A stretch of DNA of 64,000 nucleotides from Locusta migratoria (GCA_026315105.1 CM048751.1:341046649-341110648); one strand, 5' to 3'; numbered from the stretch's first letter, positions 1-11,344 are shown. The notes: generated by a model from the sequence alone, not told the origin. Made by a program: numbers and translations.

Positions 1-1807
1 CAGGTCTGGTGATAGGATGGACATTCATTTTGTCATGCCACAAACTGTGACACAGGCTAACATGAGGGTATATTGCATTTTAAAAGGTCATTTAAGAAAA
101 AGTCAATTATTTCCACCTTTTGAAATGGCAATATTGAACTGCACCTAAGAAAGAATTAAAGAATTCAAGAAAGAAAAATCTTTTCTCACAGCTAACTATC
201 CACTCAGGGACAGATATGCTAATTAGAATCAAAATTCAAACTCTTGTGTCATTTCAGTTTTTTATAAATAATGGTCTTGTGCTGCTGTTTTGAAATTTGA
301 CTTTACTGATAGTTTTCAAAAAGTAACACTTCAGCACCCACAGAATGGATTTTTTGGAGCAATTAGTAAAAAATATGTACATCACAGAAAGTTATTACAT
401 ATATGATATTAAATTGTTTTACATTGATATTACATTTATCATACATTGCTTGTTAGATTGATATTACACTGACAATCGAGTTCATATTCATTTTAAAACT
501 TGCAGAGCTCTTTTCAGAATTAAATGTTCACAGGCTCCTTTCTTAAAGTAAGAAATAGAGTATATGTTAACTTGATTTGTCATATAATTATTGAGTAAAA
601 CAAAGTTGCCTTCAGACTTACATTATCAATAATCATTCTATTCCTACAGAGCAAGACAGTAAATATATTTATAATGCATTGTTGATACCAAAGAGTTAAA
701 TATATTCCAATGTATCATTATATTTGAAACAGAAGGAAAAAATTTACTTACTCATTATTAACAAAAAAAGTATAAGATTGGATATCTCACAGTTAGAATA
801 GGGCTATTTAAAAGGTTGATGTCTGAATAAAGATATAGAGAAAAGATATGCAGGGTAAAGGATAAAATGTACAGTTAACAGAATAGAGGTTGACAATACA
901 GTACAGTTAAGAATGATACTAAATAGGTCAACGTGAAAGCACAAACTGAAAGTTCCACAAAAAAAAAATAATAATAATAAAAATAAATAATAATAATAAT
1001 AAAATAAATAAATAAAAAAATTAAAAAACATAAAGAGAAAAGGATGAAAAAATTGTGAGAAAAGGAAGAAGCAAAATGTCGGGTGGTAAGTAATTTTTCC
1101 CTTCTGTTACGAATAACATTTATATTTTTTTATTTGTAATGAACTATTTTTGTTATTTCATATTATTTATCAACTTTGTGATTATTTTTGAGATACGTCA
1201 GATACATATATACAGTCCTAATTTTTTTTTTTTTTTTTTTTTTACAATTTGTGTATCAAATATACTTTATTCCACAATTACAGTATCTTGCTTTTTTTAG
1301 GTTAGAATTTCTTATAGTTTGTCTCAAACAACTAATTTCTTATAATTAGACAGCTGTGATAAAAAAAATTTAGGTATCTGAATGGGTAAAACATACACCT
1401 AGTAGGTATGTACTTACTTTCAGAAGGAAAATTAATCTTACTGTTGGTTAGCCACATGCAAAAGAAGAAACAACTACCATAACTTTTCCAGGTTCTGTTA
1501 CTTGTTACCACAGAGAGAAACAAAAAATAGATTGAAGAATGAATAGAAATGAGGTATGGACTATTTATATGGAAGTGATATGTTATTAACAGTTTGGTTC
1601 TATTAAAAGAAAGTTTTCAGATTTCTAACCAGATGGCAGTGATAAAATAGTAGCGACCCAATTGGGACAGCAATATAAAGCATTTCACAAGAATAAGAAT
1701 TCGCAAAAATCTGGTCATTAGGAATGAAGGATACTATTTATGGAATCCAAAATTAGTGGCAGTACCACAAGATCTCTCCCAGCATCATTCAACATGTGAA
1801 AAAATAT
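1..1807. other. AT-rich stretch, no gene seen
   Basis: No reading frame here resembles a known protein, and every short open frame is AT-rich and low in complexity. It holds A/T-rich simple sequence around 959-1030 and a T run at 1222-1243. Nothing else is supported. Confidence 0.6.
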
Positions 1808-1845
1808 TCATAATACCCAGACAAGAGATGTGATTGAAACTTCTG

Positions 1846-2217
1846 ACACATAAGCAGCTCTTTGCACTGCAGCCCTCACCCCACTTGATGCACAAGGTTG
1901 TTCCCTGTCGGGGGTTCGAATCCCCCCTTGGGCAAGGATATTTGTGCCATCTTTAGTATAAGGTAGTTCATAAGTTCCCCTACCTTCCCATTCCTGTTTT
2001 CTTCTTTTTTTTCCCTTCTCTCTTACCTGAAGAAGGAACACAGTTCCAAAAGCTTGTTTTATTTTCGTCCTGTTTTCTTTCTGTGTGTAACTATCGGTGC
2101 TACAGCCACAAGGTCAGCCAATCTATCTCTTTTGAAAAATAATTCATAAGTAGTTTGCAAGTTTGGGGACTGATACCCAGCAATTAAGACACATAAGCTT
2201 TACAAACATTTGAACGT
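1846..2217 (+). repeat. SINE A copy (tRNA-derived), split by an insertion
   Basis: The head carries a B-box-like GGTTCGAATCC, followed by the family body GGATATTTGTGCC and the tail that ends TACAAACATTTGAAC. The same head-body-tail order recurs about a dozen times in the window. This copy is diverged at its 5' end and is interrupted at 1975-2142. The 5' boundary is approximate. Confidence 0.8.
1975..2142. repeat. 168-bp insertion inside SINE A
   Basis: The insert is flanked by TTCATAAG at 1967-1974 and 2143-2150. Removing it with one flank restores the SINE body (GTAGTTCATAAG followed by TAGTTTGCAAG). It contains a pyrimidine-rich stretch and CTGAAGAAGGAACACAGTTCC. It shows no coding potential. 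I recognise the motif as repetitive, but I cannot name the family. Confidence 0.7.
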
Positions 2218-2501
2218 TTCTTTCACCCTACTCCCTTACAGCCCAGCAGCCAGACAGTATCTAAGCATGTAGCATATGCACTGCTCAAAACAATTACTGG
2301 ATCAGGAGAAATATACACAATATACATATGGCAACGTATTTTATTCAGATATTGGTTACAACTGTAATTTGTGTGTGGTACAGTACAATATTTCAAACAA
2401 TCGAAATTCCAGGAAGGATTCGACAATATTTTTTCTTAAGGATAGATCACTACTAGGGCTGTTGATATTTTTAAAAATATCGGGAATCTGATATATCAAT
2501 A

Positions 2502-2533
<32 letters not shown>

Positions 2534-2863
2534 TAATATAGGACCAATATATATTGAAGAAAAATACCGATATATCAGAGGTAAAATATTGAAAAATTGG
2601 CCTACAAAAATGTTGACTGCACATTGTAAATATACTACTGGTTTTAGAGCTGCATATTTAAATATTGATTAAGAATTAGATATTCCCTTCATAACATGAA
2701 TAAGGAAAACATTTAATGAGAAAATTTGTAAGTTAATAATTGTACTTTTTGCAGATGAAAAGCTTGTATTACAATAGTTTTTGGTCGAACGTTGTGTTGT
2801 TAATTAACGACTCTGTACATCATACAGTGTCAGTGGCAAAGTCAGGATTTCAGTCTGTAGGGA

Positions 2864-2899
2864 ACGGGGGTGGGGGGGTGGGGGGGGGGTGGGGGGAGG
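2864..2899 (+). repeat. G-rich low-complexity tract
   Basis: A run of Gs broken by single Ts and a final A lies inside the hAT remnant. It has four or more G runs and so fits a G-quadruplex on the plus strand. It is probably an expanded simple repeat. Confidence 0.7.
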
Positions 2900-3282
2900 T
2901 TTTGAGCTCATACGAATTTTGTCTTTTTGTACCCAAAACTACGCCTTTTATACATATACTGTATATTTTTTCTTTGTCATTGTCTTCAATAGAAACACTG
3001 CTCGCTGTGTCTTCTTGATTGTTAATCCATTAATATTCCCTATCTGTAAAGTGCAAAGCTAAATAAAGTGAAAATTTGCTATTATTACCTCATCAGTTAA
3101 ACTTTACTGTTCGGTGCCAAATTTGGTTTTGCTGGTATTTGGATTGAAGAAACTTTTTGAGTTCTTCACCAGGGCAGTTATACCAGTGCCACTATTGATA
3201 AATTTTGTGTCAGTTTCAGAAGATATTTGTACCTGGCACATACGCATAGTAGTGTTTTCTCTTGTTTCACTACGTTTGTTGT

Positions 3283-3378
3283 TTATACACTTGTTTTGTA
3301 ATTCTTTCCACATAAATTGCACGAAAGAGTTCTCGAGTCAAGCTTGTTGAAATACTTCCACATAATCGATGAATGCAC
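3283..3378 (-). pseudogene. BED zinc-finger remnant of hAT transposase
   Basis: Read on the minus strand from 3378, the frame shows SSIMWKYF, then SCNLCGKNYKTS, and stops at 3283-3285. That matches the start of a BED finger: a conserved aromatic W-x-YF segment followed by a C-x2-C pair. The second half (the His pair) is lost to the stop and to a frame change. In hAT elements a BED finger is the N-terminal DNA-binding domain of the transposase, which binds the TIRs. Together with the TIRs around it, this supports the hAT call. The product cannot be functional. I saw no start codon and no catalytic domain in frame. Confidence 0.6.
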
Positions 3379-3786
3379 TGCTGATGACATGATTTCCACT
3401 TTGCCAACAATGTCACAATGAAGATGGCCGATGAATATGTCGTTCAGTTTCATCACCTATCAGATTTGTACAGAACACCTCACATTGACTGCCAATGCCA
3501 ACGACATTGCAGTTTCTGTTGGTAGTGCTGAGTGCAAATTATGTCATCAGCGGCCCTTTACTTTATCCACACAATCAATGAGAAAAAATTGATGGGATAA
3601 AGTAGCAAGACTCCTTCACACAACAAAAGTAAAGTTATATTCCACTACAGTTTCAAAAGAAAAATTTAAATATTTACCAAAAATTGTAATGTAAAATAAA
3701 AATATCCGCACCCAATATTTGCATTTTGATGTCGGTATATCAATGTTGCGACGAAAAAATATATTGATATTTTATCAACAGCCCTA

Positions 3787-3965
3787 GTCGTTACTCACCA
3801 CAGAGACATCTGATGAGCCACAGAAAGACACAAATAATAGAAAATAAATAAATAACTGCAAAGTTTTTGGCTGATACAGCCTTCGTTGGTTGGAGAAATA
3901 TATACACAGACACGACCACTGTCTCTGGCAGCAGCGGCTGGAGACAGCGGTCATGTCTGTGGTGT
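3787..3965. repeat. Dispersed repeat with hairpin
   Basis: This repeat starts immediately beside the hAT end and opens with a TTACTCACCACAGAG motif. A hairpin has arms at 3905-3924 and 3942-3961 (18 of 20 bases pair) around a short loop. I recognise the general layout (hairpin, CTTCGTTGG, AATAGA tracts) as a common insect repeat, but I cannot name it. Confidence 0.5.
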
Positions 3966-3989
3966 TTGGGCTACCATAATAGTGAAAAA

Positions 3990-5200
3990 CTCATTCTTGT
4001 TGCCCTTTAATATGGTGTGTGATCCCCTCAGATGACCAGTACGGTTGCACACCTGCTTGGCATGGACTGTATGAGGTTATAAATCAGCTCTTGAGGCATA
4101 TTTGGCCATTCTTCCATTAGTGCAATTCCAGCTTTGCAACCGTTGTGGGAGGTGCTTGTCTCACTGCAATGCATCTACCAGGAGCATCCCAGACATTCTC
4201 AATCAAGTTCAAGTAAGATGAACAAGCTAGCCACTCATTTCATTCAATTCACTCAGCTTCAAGCAGGTTGTCCGCCAGTGCAGCTACATGAGGATGAGCA
4301 TTGTCACCCATCAGAAGGAACCCATTCCTTATGGCACCAACATAAAGCATAATGAAACATCAAAGGATCTCACCTCTAGATCTCTGAGCACTCAAAGTGC
4401 CATTCTGAACAACATTAAGGTTTGACTTTCACTAATACTGGCTCCTGCCAACACCAATCATCCACCAACATGATATGGTGATGTTTCCTGCACATAAGCA
4501 GGATTGTTACAAATTCCACATTCCCTCCAGATGAGGAAATGACGATTGTCCAGCTGAACACAAAATTTACACTCACCTGTGAACAGAAACTGGCCCCATT
4601 CATTACGAGTCCAATCCTAATGTTCCTCTGCCCAGTTTCTGTGGGCTTCAATGGAACACACACAATAAGCCTCCATGCATAGAGGCTACATTCCCAAAGG
4701 CAATTTCAGACTGTTTGTGTTGATATTGCACATCATGTTGTTGCCTGGGAGGTGCACTGCAGCTGAATTGCACTTAGCCTCCTGTCTTGGTGGGCTGTTA
4801 ACCAGAGATAACAGTCACCTATTGCTGATGTTACCCATGGACTTTCTTGAGCTTGACTTATTTTAATGGTTCCTGTTGCTGAAATCGCATCCAGGTCTTG
4901 GAAATAATAATAATTTCATATGGCTCATAGGCCTGGTGCAAGTCTTTCAATTGGACGCCACTTCGGTGACTTGCGTGTCCCTAGCCTACCCCAGTTATCC
5001 AACCGGGCAAAGGGGACCTACAGCTTAACGTGGAATCCGAACCATGTGTCGTTCCTGGCAACTCCTCACATCGATGAGAGGTGAAGGATGCATTAAAGTG
5101 AAGACTGAAAAAAATCCGAGGTCTTGGAAATTACACTTTGGGACATTCCAATAGCTGCAGCCAGCTTTCTCTGTGTCTGTCCTACTTCCAACCTTCCTAT
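3990..5200 (-). pseudogene. Tc1-like transposase remnant
   Basis: Minus-strand frames, broken by stops and frameshifts, show a Tc1 transposase in order. A helix-turn-helix stretch (QRKLAAAIGMSQS) lies near 5130-5165. The catalytic-region motif QFLFTGECKFCVQLD lies near 4540-4600, where Tc1 enzymes usually read F-T-D-E-S. A LIENVWD motif, the counterpart of the last catalytic block D-L-N-P-I-E-N-V-W-D, lies near 4190-4215, and the C-terminal IYNLIQSMP lies near 4060-4090. The first catalytic Asp appears changed to Gly. Tc1 transposases are DDE enzymes that cut and paste at TA sites. A SINE at 4906-5118 interrupts the gene. I could not delimit the TIRs, so the boundaries cover the coding region only. 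Confidence 0.7.
4906..5118 (-). repeat. SINE inserted in the Tc1 gene
   Basis: Perfect 13-bp duplications AGGTCTTGGAAAT lie at 4893-4905 and 5119-5131. The left edge is an (AAT)n tract, the reverse complement of a simple 3' tail, so the SINE lies on the minus strand. Its core (GGTTCGGATTCCACGTTAA, minus strand) also occurs in the SINE at 18640-19010. Confidence 0.75.
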
Positions 5201-6122
5201 GCCTCTCCCTGCCATAAGTTTGGGTAAGTCACACTGTTACTTGCACTAGCTGCTCACTACACTAACTGAACCCAACTACTTTGTAATTTGTTAGGCAGAG
5301 TAAACACAAGTCAACACCAACCCCCTCTGCAGAAACTTTCTTACCACTACCTCAGTTGCCATAATGTTGTTGTCTCAATTCCATTGAACTGACAGAAAGA
5401 CATTGAACCATTTTAGTTCACTCCGCCAATGACAATATTTCAGAACCTAAATATCTCAACTGAGGCATTAATTGTTTTAAACACTGTAGGTCCTACCATA
5501 TTCTCACAGAACATTCTAAATACCTAGGACTTTGAAATTTGAAGCCCTGTATGAACTTTGCAATAACACCTAAAATTTTTGCCATTTTTACTTGGTGCTG
5601 TTTCATAAAACGAGAGTAACATTGTATGTATGTTGACCAGTGAAAGCAGCTACATCATATTCCAGCTCTGCTGCAGCCATTGTGCAGCTTTTTATAGTGG
5701 GATGACTATGAATTTGCTGTCCCTTAAAATGAATGGCCACGGCCAAATTATAGCCAATGGTAAAGTTAATCATGCTATCTCCCTTAACTTCTCTCCTCAC
5801 ACCCTCCACTAAATATTTTTCCCATCCTCCTTCCAACCACTGCTTTCCACTTCTCATCTATGTGTTACCCTTGTTGTGGGTTGCTTAGCACTGGTGCAAA
5901 AATGGCTGTACTTCTCATGCCTATCCTACAATCCACAGCCCCTCCCTCCCATTTTCCTATCTGGTTCCCTGACTGAGTCACCCCCTCCTCCCGAGTCACT
6001 AGTTGCCAGTACCTGGCTCCTCTTCCTACATGCTGTCCTACTCTGTTACACCTGCTTCATCCCACCCTACACGCAAATAGTGGTGTCACCAGAGACATTT
6101 TGCCAACATAGGTATATGTATA

Positions 6123-6124
<2 letters not shown>
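5201..6124. other. Unassigned stretch
   Basis: I see no supported gene here. A pyrimidine-rich plus-strand segment (about 5780-6080) looks like dispersed-repeat sequence. The reading frame that crosses it continues only through the GT repeat that follows. Confidence 0.4.

Positions 6125-6165
<41 letters not shown>
6125..6165 (+). repeat. (GT)n microsatellite
   Basis: About twenty uninterrupted GT units. This repeat keeps two overlapping spurious frames open on both strands. Confidence 0.95.
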
Positions 6166-6168
<3 letters not shown>

Positions 6169-6670
6169 GAGCCACATTAAGGGATAGCATCCAAAAACTT
6201 GCAACTGTTTTATTCTGTTTGGTGACTAAATGCCTCTGCTTTTTGGGTAGCGGTCTCTTTATTCCAAAGTACAATCTTATTGTGTTTTGGTTGATGGTAT
6301 TCGGGTTTGTGTTTATTAAAGTCATCTGGCTTGATTTCATGAGTCCCAAAACCAACATATTTTACTTCATAAGAACTGTTCAAAATACAGTATCAATTTT
6401 GAGGTTGTGGTGTGACTGTGTAGCTGGATTATACCACCACATAAATGTCATCAGCGAAACAGATTATCTTACACTGAAAGCTACTGGTGTATATTATGGT
6501 CCTTCAGAAATCTGAGCCTTGCTAGCAGGTTCACAGAAACCAGTAAATACCTTTAATGGACAGGACTGAACTTCGTTAGTATATTTGGAATAGCTGCTTA
6601 CTGTAAGATGTCTTGAGGTTTCTGCAAAGCTATGCTTCTAATAAATGATGTACTCAGAAAGACAGGTTGG
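6166..6670. other. Unassigned stretch
   Basis: A plus-strand open frame runs out of the GT repeat to 6515. It has no recognisable domain, and I treat it as chance. Confidence 0.4.
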
Positions 6671-6714
6671 TACAAGGGGTGTTCAAATGAAAAGGTATGT
6701 AACAACTTTGTGGG

Positions 6715-7320
6715 TACAATTGAAGTCTTTATTCAAAAATAATCACCAGAGGCCTGAGCACAACTAGCCCAATGTTTAACCAGGTGAAGGATTGCCTGTT
6801 CCCAGAATTCCTGTGGCTATAACAAGAGCCAATCCTCTACTGTGTCCTTCAGTTCATCGTCTGAGCTGAAGAGCTTCACTTTGAGATATATTTTGAGCAG
6901 ACCAAACAGATTCAAGTCACAGTGACATGTCTGGGCTGTAGGGCAGTTGCTGAAGCTGCTCCTACTTGAACTTTGCCAGAACACTTTGTGTGGCCCTGGA
7001 GACATGTGGATGGGTGTTATCATAGAGCAGAATCACTTCCTCAATAAGCAGCCCAGGCCATTTGCTCTTGTTGGACTTGTGTAGGCTACAGAGTGCCTCA
7101 CAGTACATATCACTGTTAATGGTTTTTTCGTGCTCGAAGAATTTGATGAGTATCAGGCCTCAGATGTTGAAAAAGATGGCGTGCACTACCTTGATGCTAA
7201 GAGCACAGCCTTGAAGGTTTTAGGGAGAGGTGATGACACTACATTCGCATCCATAGATGTTACACTAATTTATCCCAAAGCAGCATATTCAAATTTCATC
7301 CAGTTTGGTTGTTAAGAGGA
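6715..7320 (-). pseudogene. Mariner transposase, C-terminal half, decayed
   Basis: The minus-strand frames give, in order, AVLLASR, a block corresponding to the second catalytic region (D-N-T-H-P-H in place of the usual D-N-A-R-P-H, near 7005-7025), then HCDLNLFGLLKIYLKVK (near 6880-6930) in place of the usual SPDLxPxDFHLFGPLKxHL block, and finally DDELKDTVEDWLLL. This spacing and order is that of the mariner DD34D catalytic core and C-terminus. Several frameshifts and stops break it. The N-terminal helix-turn-helix domain and first catalytic Asp are missing. In life the enzyme would cut the element out and reinsert it at TA sites; this copy cannot. Confidence 0.75.
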
Positions 7321-7439
7321 GATACAATGGAAATTTGTTTTTCACATTTTTGGATTTTTATCTCATTATAAAATTTACAATTTTCTGAATAAAAGGGTAA
7401 GGGTTGGGGTTGGGAATGGCATAGAGATGGACTAGGATG

Positions 7440-8140
7440 TTGTGAAGGTTGGGTGGGTGACCGTACACCGCTTTAGAGGAGGGGTTGGAAGGATCTTGGG
7501 TAGGATGTTTCTCATTTCAGGGCATGATTACAGATAATCAAAGCCTTGACGAATGATGTGATTAAGTTGTTCCAGTCCGGGGTGGTATTGGATGACAAGG
7601 ACACTCAGTTGTGACTGGTTACTGGGGTTGGGGGGAACTGGTGGTGTGTGGGGATATGACACGGAAAATCTGTTTGTGAACTAGGTCAGGAGGGTAATGT
7701 CTGTCTGTGAAAGCCTTTTTGATGCCTTCGGCACAATGAGTAAGGAACTTCTCTTCACTGCAAATTCACCAACCACGGGTGGCAAGGCTGTATGGGAGGG
7801 ATTTTTGGATGTGGAATGGATGGCAGCTATCAAAGTGAATGTACTGTTGGTAATTAGTAGGTTTAATGTGGACAGAGGTGTGGATGGAGCCGTCAGTGAG
7901 GTGGAGGTTAACATCCAGGAAGGTGACTTGCTGTGTTAAGAAGGACCAAGTGAAACTGGTGGGGGAGAAGGAATTGAGGTTGTGAAGGAATGAAGATAGC
8001 TGTGTTATAAAATGCAATTCCATGTTTGTATTGGTAGGACTGTCAAAATGAGTATTGTATTGTTTCATAGTATCAACATGCCCTGTATGTCGAAGTGCTA
8101 ATGTTTTTCTGAGAAAAGTGACAAATAGATAAGTATATCT
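7440..8140 (-). pseudogene. Penelope-like retroelement fragment (reverse transcriptase C-terminal region)
   Basis: On the minus strand the frame reads VTFLDVNLHLTDGSIHTSV, then KPTNYQQYIHFDSCHPFHIQK and SLPYSLATRGW. A stop near 7767-7769 follows, and then ICSEEKF and GIKKAFTDRHYPPDLVHKQI in the same frame. The run 'FLDVxxxxxxGxxxTxxxxKPTxxxxYxHxxSxHPxxxxKSxPYS' is characteristic of Penelope-like elements, downstream of the YADD reverse transcriptase motif, which is not visible here. The GIY-YIG nuclease domain is also absent. The fragment is 5' truncated with at least one internal stop. It sits inside the mariner, so it is probably a secondary insertion, though I did not find duplicated flanks. 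Confidence 0.7.
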
Positions 8141-8374
8141 CAGAAAAAGTAAAGTAAGAGGCCAAAACAAATAGTTTTTAAGAAATGTAGGCTATGTGAA
8201 AATGAAGCAGACAGTATGAGGTACATTCCACAGACTGTCAACTGATGGAAAACCACCTTTGGCCTCCTGTACCTAATTCAGGGTGCAGTTACCGCAATAG
8301 CCAGTACTCAAACAGTTTATGCAGCCATAAAAATTCCATCCCAGCAGTAATCAGGGATATCATAAAGCCTGTTT

Positions 8375-8740
8375 AAACAGACCTGGCAAATCCCGAATTA
8401 CTTAAGAAGTGTCTGCATGGTCAGACTCAAAATCCCAATGACTTGTTCAATAATATTTATGGGCTTGCTCCCAAAAAATGTTTTGTTGAAATGAAGTCAC
8501 TAAAGTGAGGGTTGGGGGGGGGGGGGGGAGAGCAGTGATGGTGTTATTGCTTTTAATGATGCCAACATTAGTAGGGTGAAAGTGCTACAGATATGGGGAT
8601 TAATCCTGGAGCAAACTGCATCAGAGAACTTCAATGGATAGAAAAGGTTTGCATTGATAAAGCACAATACCGGGTATGCAGTAAAGGTGGCCACCAAGGA
8701 GTCCATAAAGGAGAAAAGATCAAGAGAATAATATACACTA
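8375..8740 (+). pseudogene. Fragment resembling a Mutator-like transposase domain
   Basis: Plus-strand frames, joined across stops, read CLHGQTQNPNDLFNNI, then APKNVFVEMKSLK, a G run, VIAFNDANISRVKVLQIWG and ATKESIKEKRSRE. The block C-L-H-G-x-T-Q-N-x-N-x-x-F-N followed by A-F-N-x-x-x-x-x-x-K-V-L recalls a domain found in insect and cnidarian elements linked to Mutator-like transposases. The family assignment is from memory of that motif and is uncertain. The fragment is broken by at least two stops and by the homopolymer at 8514-8528. Confidence 0.45.
8514..8528 (+). repeat. Poly-G run
   Basis: Fifteen consecutive Gs inside the Mutator-like fragment. The run is a likely cause of its frame loss. 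Confidence 0.95.
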
Positions 8741-9235
8741 TGGTGTAAGGGGCATCTAACTGTCTAAAAATAAAAAAAAGTTAAACATATATTGAGTTGC
8801 AGTCTTTTAAAACTTTTTCTGGAAATTTACATTCTCTGTTGCATTTTCCCCCAAATCTCAGAAACCACTTCATGTACAGTATTCAAAATTTCAGGGAGTA
8901 ATAACATATATATCCTGAGTCTACTGAACTACAAGAAGAACATAACATTATGCAAACTAAAATTATTTAGGATATCATAGCATACAAAAAAGTATACAAA
9001 ATTTAAACCATATAATTAAAAAATTATATTTCCAAAAGCAGTGGCTGAAATGCTATTATCATAATTCACTAGACTCAGAACATACAGTTTAAGGTCCTGT
9101 ATAAGTTTCATGCCAATGGCTACATTGGTTCCTGAAATACAGGGAAGCCAAGTCACTAAATTTAACATTGTTGGGATAGGGTGTTAAAACACCCCTTAAG
9201 ACATTTTGTACCTTTTCATTTCACCACGCCTTGTA

Positions 9236-11110
9236 GTATTAGAATACATAGTTGCTTTATTAGACACGTCTGACTACTGTACATTTCTGTTTCACAGCTA
9301 AGTGAGAACTCCAATTATAATATTTAACACAACAAACAAGTACCAGTATTACAACAGTGTATTCAGAGATTATATATACTTTCAACTTCTTCTTCAGGGG
9401 AAAAGTCAGTCTTGTTCTCCATGCTGCAAAGTGCCTGCATGCAGATTTCATACACCTGCACAAATGAGACTTCACATGCAGTATCTGACCTCATCACATT
9501 AAATTTCCCCAAATTTAGACTATTTGATTATCTTGTGATAATATCAGGGAATGTAGTGTAACTCGTTACACTACGAGGTATTCAGTATTCCATGAAGCAT
9601 GGTGTCATTTCAAATACTGAACTGCTATGCTACATCAAGTGACCTTGGTATGAAAAAATTTACTTCTTTGCAAAACACATGAAGTAAGCTTTATGTGAGT
9701 TGGTAGAACAAACTATTTTCACAGTAGACGCCAATTCACTGAAATGCAACACATTATGGCTGCGTTAAAAATAATAGGATTGTCATATAGGCAGACAGCC
9801 CTATGCGACCAAGGGTCAACTCAACTGAAAGTAAATTCATTAGTCAAAAATGAACAGTGATCTGATAAATATTTTTCTTAGAATTTAATAGTTGTGTTAA
9901 TGATGACAATAGTATTAGTTTACATGTAGGCCTAGCTACAACATAATATGTACAATAGTTAAGTTAAATATTTGATGGAACTATTAGAGCTAATATTCTG
10001 AATATTAACTCACTGGTATTAATTGCCACTACTGTTGACAGAGCATTCAATAGATGGCCACCTACGTCACCTTATTTTTAGTGTGCAGTTACTTTGTATG
10101 GAGAGCCATCAAGTTCTATAGTTCTCCAGAACTCAGAAGAATATTTTGAATGAGATGTCAGCAATTCCAGCCTCAATCTGTCTTCAGAAACTAGCTAAGT
10201 TGTATCTGTGTATTTTACTCTGAATTGCTATATTATATTGCATGACAAAGAAAGTGACACAATAATGGCAGTAGTTACACAAATAAGGAGTGACAGATCT
10301 GAATCAAAGGCATCACATTTATAACCATTTCCGTATAAAGTCTACAGTTCTAACTTTTATGAACATTATCAACATAAAACAGACTTATCCACTAATGTTC
10401 ACTTGGTCACAAAATCCGACAAAACAGTTTATTCATACCAAACTCGTTTTTCATTCAAAGGGCACAGGCTCGCAGGACTTCATCCAATAAGTAGAAATTA
10501 TTGGTGCTCTTACTGGCAGAGTTGAGGCCATCTATGAGTCTGTAGGGTATTTACACTGTTTGTTCACATATTCTGAGTAGAATAGGCAACTCTGAAGGCA
10601 TGGCTGTGCTGTTGACAATCAAAGCACCACTTTTTATCAGTAATTTGAATTGTGTCAGCTGAATTCTGACTGGTACACAGCCATAAATAGCATAGCAGCA
10701 GTTCTCAGATTGTACACAGCAACTGCTTGGGTTAAGCCCAGTGTTTCATTCTTTGTGCCACAGACAAACATTGCAGTGTGCCTGTTAGTAGGCCTACCTA
10801 GGCAATCAGTATTTACCTGTACCTGACAGTTGAGGGGTTGCAATATGTGGGTGTAAGACAAAAGCTGGTAATGTCCACATGGCTTATACCCTTATACCAC
10901 CAAAGCAAATTTGAGCTATTTCTCACTGCCAAAAAAAAGATCTGAGCTGACACTGGATGCTTAATCTGTTGGGACTGGGGCAGATATTCCTGAACAATTT
11001 GAATGAGAGCAAAGCACAAGACTGCTTGTCAATGGTACAGTAGCTCCAGCATTAGGCATGTTATGGATCCCATTAGGGAAACAGCAGGCAGATCAGGAAG
11101 ACAGATCATT
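9236..11110. other. Unassigned stretch
   Basis: I found no recognisable gene or element. A perfect 10-bp palindrome with a 2-base spacer (GTAGTGTAAC / GTTACACTAC) lies at 9553-9574. Short frames on both strands have no recognisable motif. Confidence 0.45.
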
Positions 11111-11114
11111 ATCA

Positions 11115-11325
11115 ACTCTGTTTACTTTCCAGCCACCCCTGTGAACCACTGAGGTGGGGTGGCTTGCATGCCTCAATGGCAGGTGCAACCACAGTGGAGG
11201 AGTATCTCAGGATAGGCCAGACAAACTTGTGGTTCCTGAAGACCGTTAGCAGCCTTTTCAGTAGTTACAAGGTCAGCAGTCTGTATGATTGACAGAGCTG
11301 GCCTTACAACATCAGATAATGCTGA
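11115..11325 (+). repeat. Dispersed insect repeat (unnamed)
   Basis: The segment contains GGTGGCTTGCATGCCTCAATGG, then GTAGTTACAAGGTCAGCAGTC and TGATTGACAGAGCTGGCC. From memory, this order matches a widespread insect repeat. I cannot name it or set exact ends. Confidence 0.45.
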
Positions 11326-11344
11326 AATATAAACAAACAGTTCG

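Larger units (their letters stand above)
2454..3786 (-). mobile_element. Decayed hAT-type DNA transposon
   Basis: The ends are TIRs: TAGGGCTGTTGATA at 2454-2467, and its exact reverse complement at 3773-3786. The flanking 8-mers ATCACTAC (2446-2453) and GTCGTTAC (3787-3794) differ only by three transitions, as an aged 8-bp hAT target duplication would. A BED zinc-finger remnant lies inside on the minus strand. At 1333 bp it is shorter than autonomous hAT elements, and the DDE/RNase H-like domain is not visible, so it is a deleted, non-autonomous copy. A poly-T tract lies near 2503-2528. Confidence 0.75.
6671..9235 (-). mobile_element. Mariner-like element enlarged by internal insertions
   Basis: The left end is TACAAGGGGTGTTCAAATG at 6671. 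The right end is its near-perfect reverse complement, closing at 9235, with TA at both edges as mariner requires. The span of 2.57 kb is about twice the usual 1.3 kb. The excess is explained by unrelated sequence from about 7330 to 9050, which holds Penelope-like and Mutator-like fragments. Only the C-terminal half of the transposase is recognisable. Confidence 0.7.

Noticed and set aside
5876..6515. Open frames of 96 and 128 residues on the plus strand
   Set aside because: Both depend on the GT microsatellite at 6125-6165 for their length and show only Cys-Val repeats or no domain.
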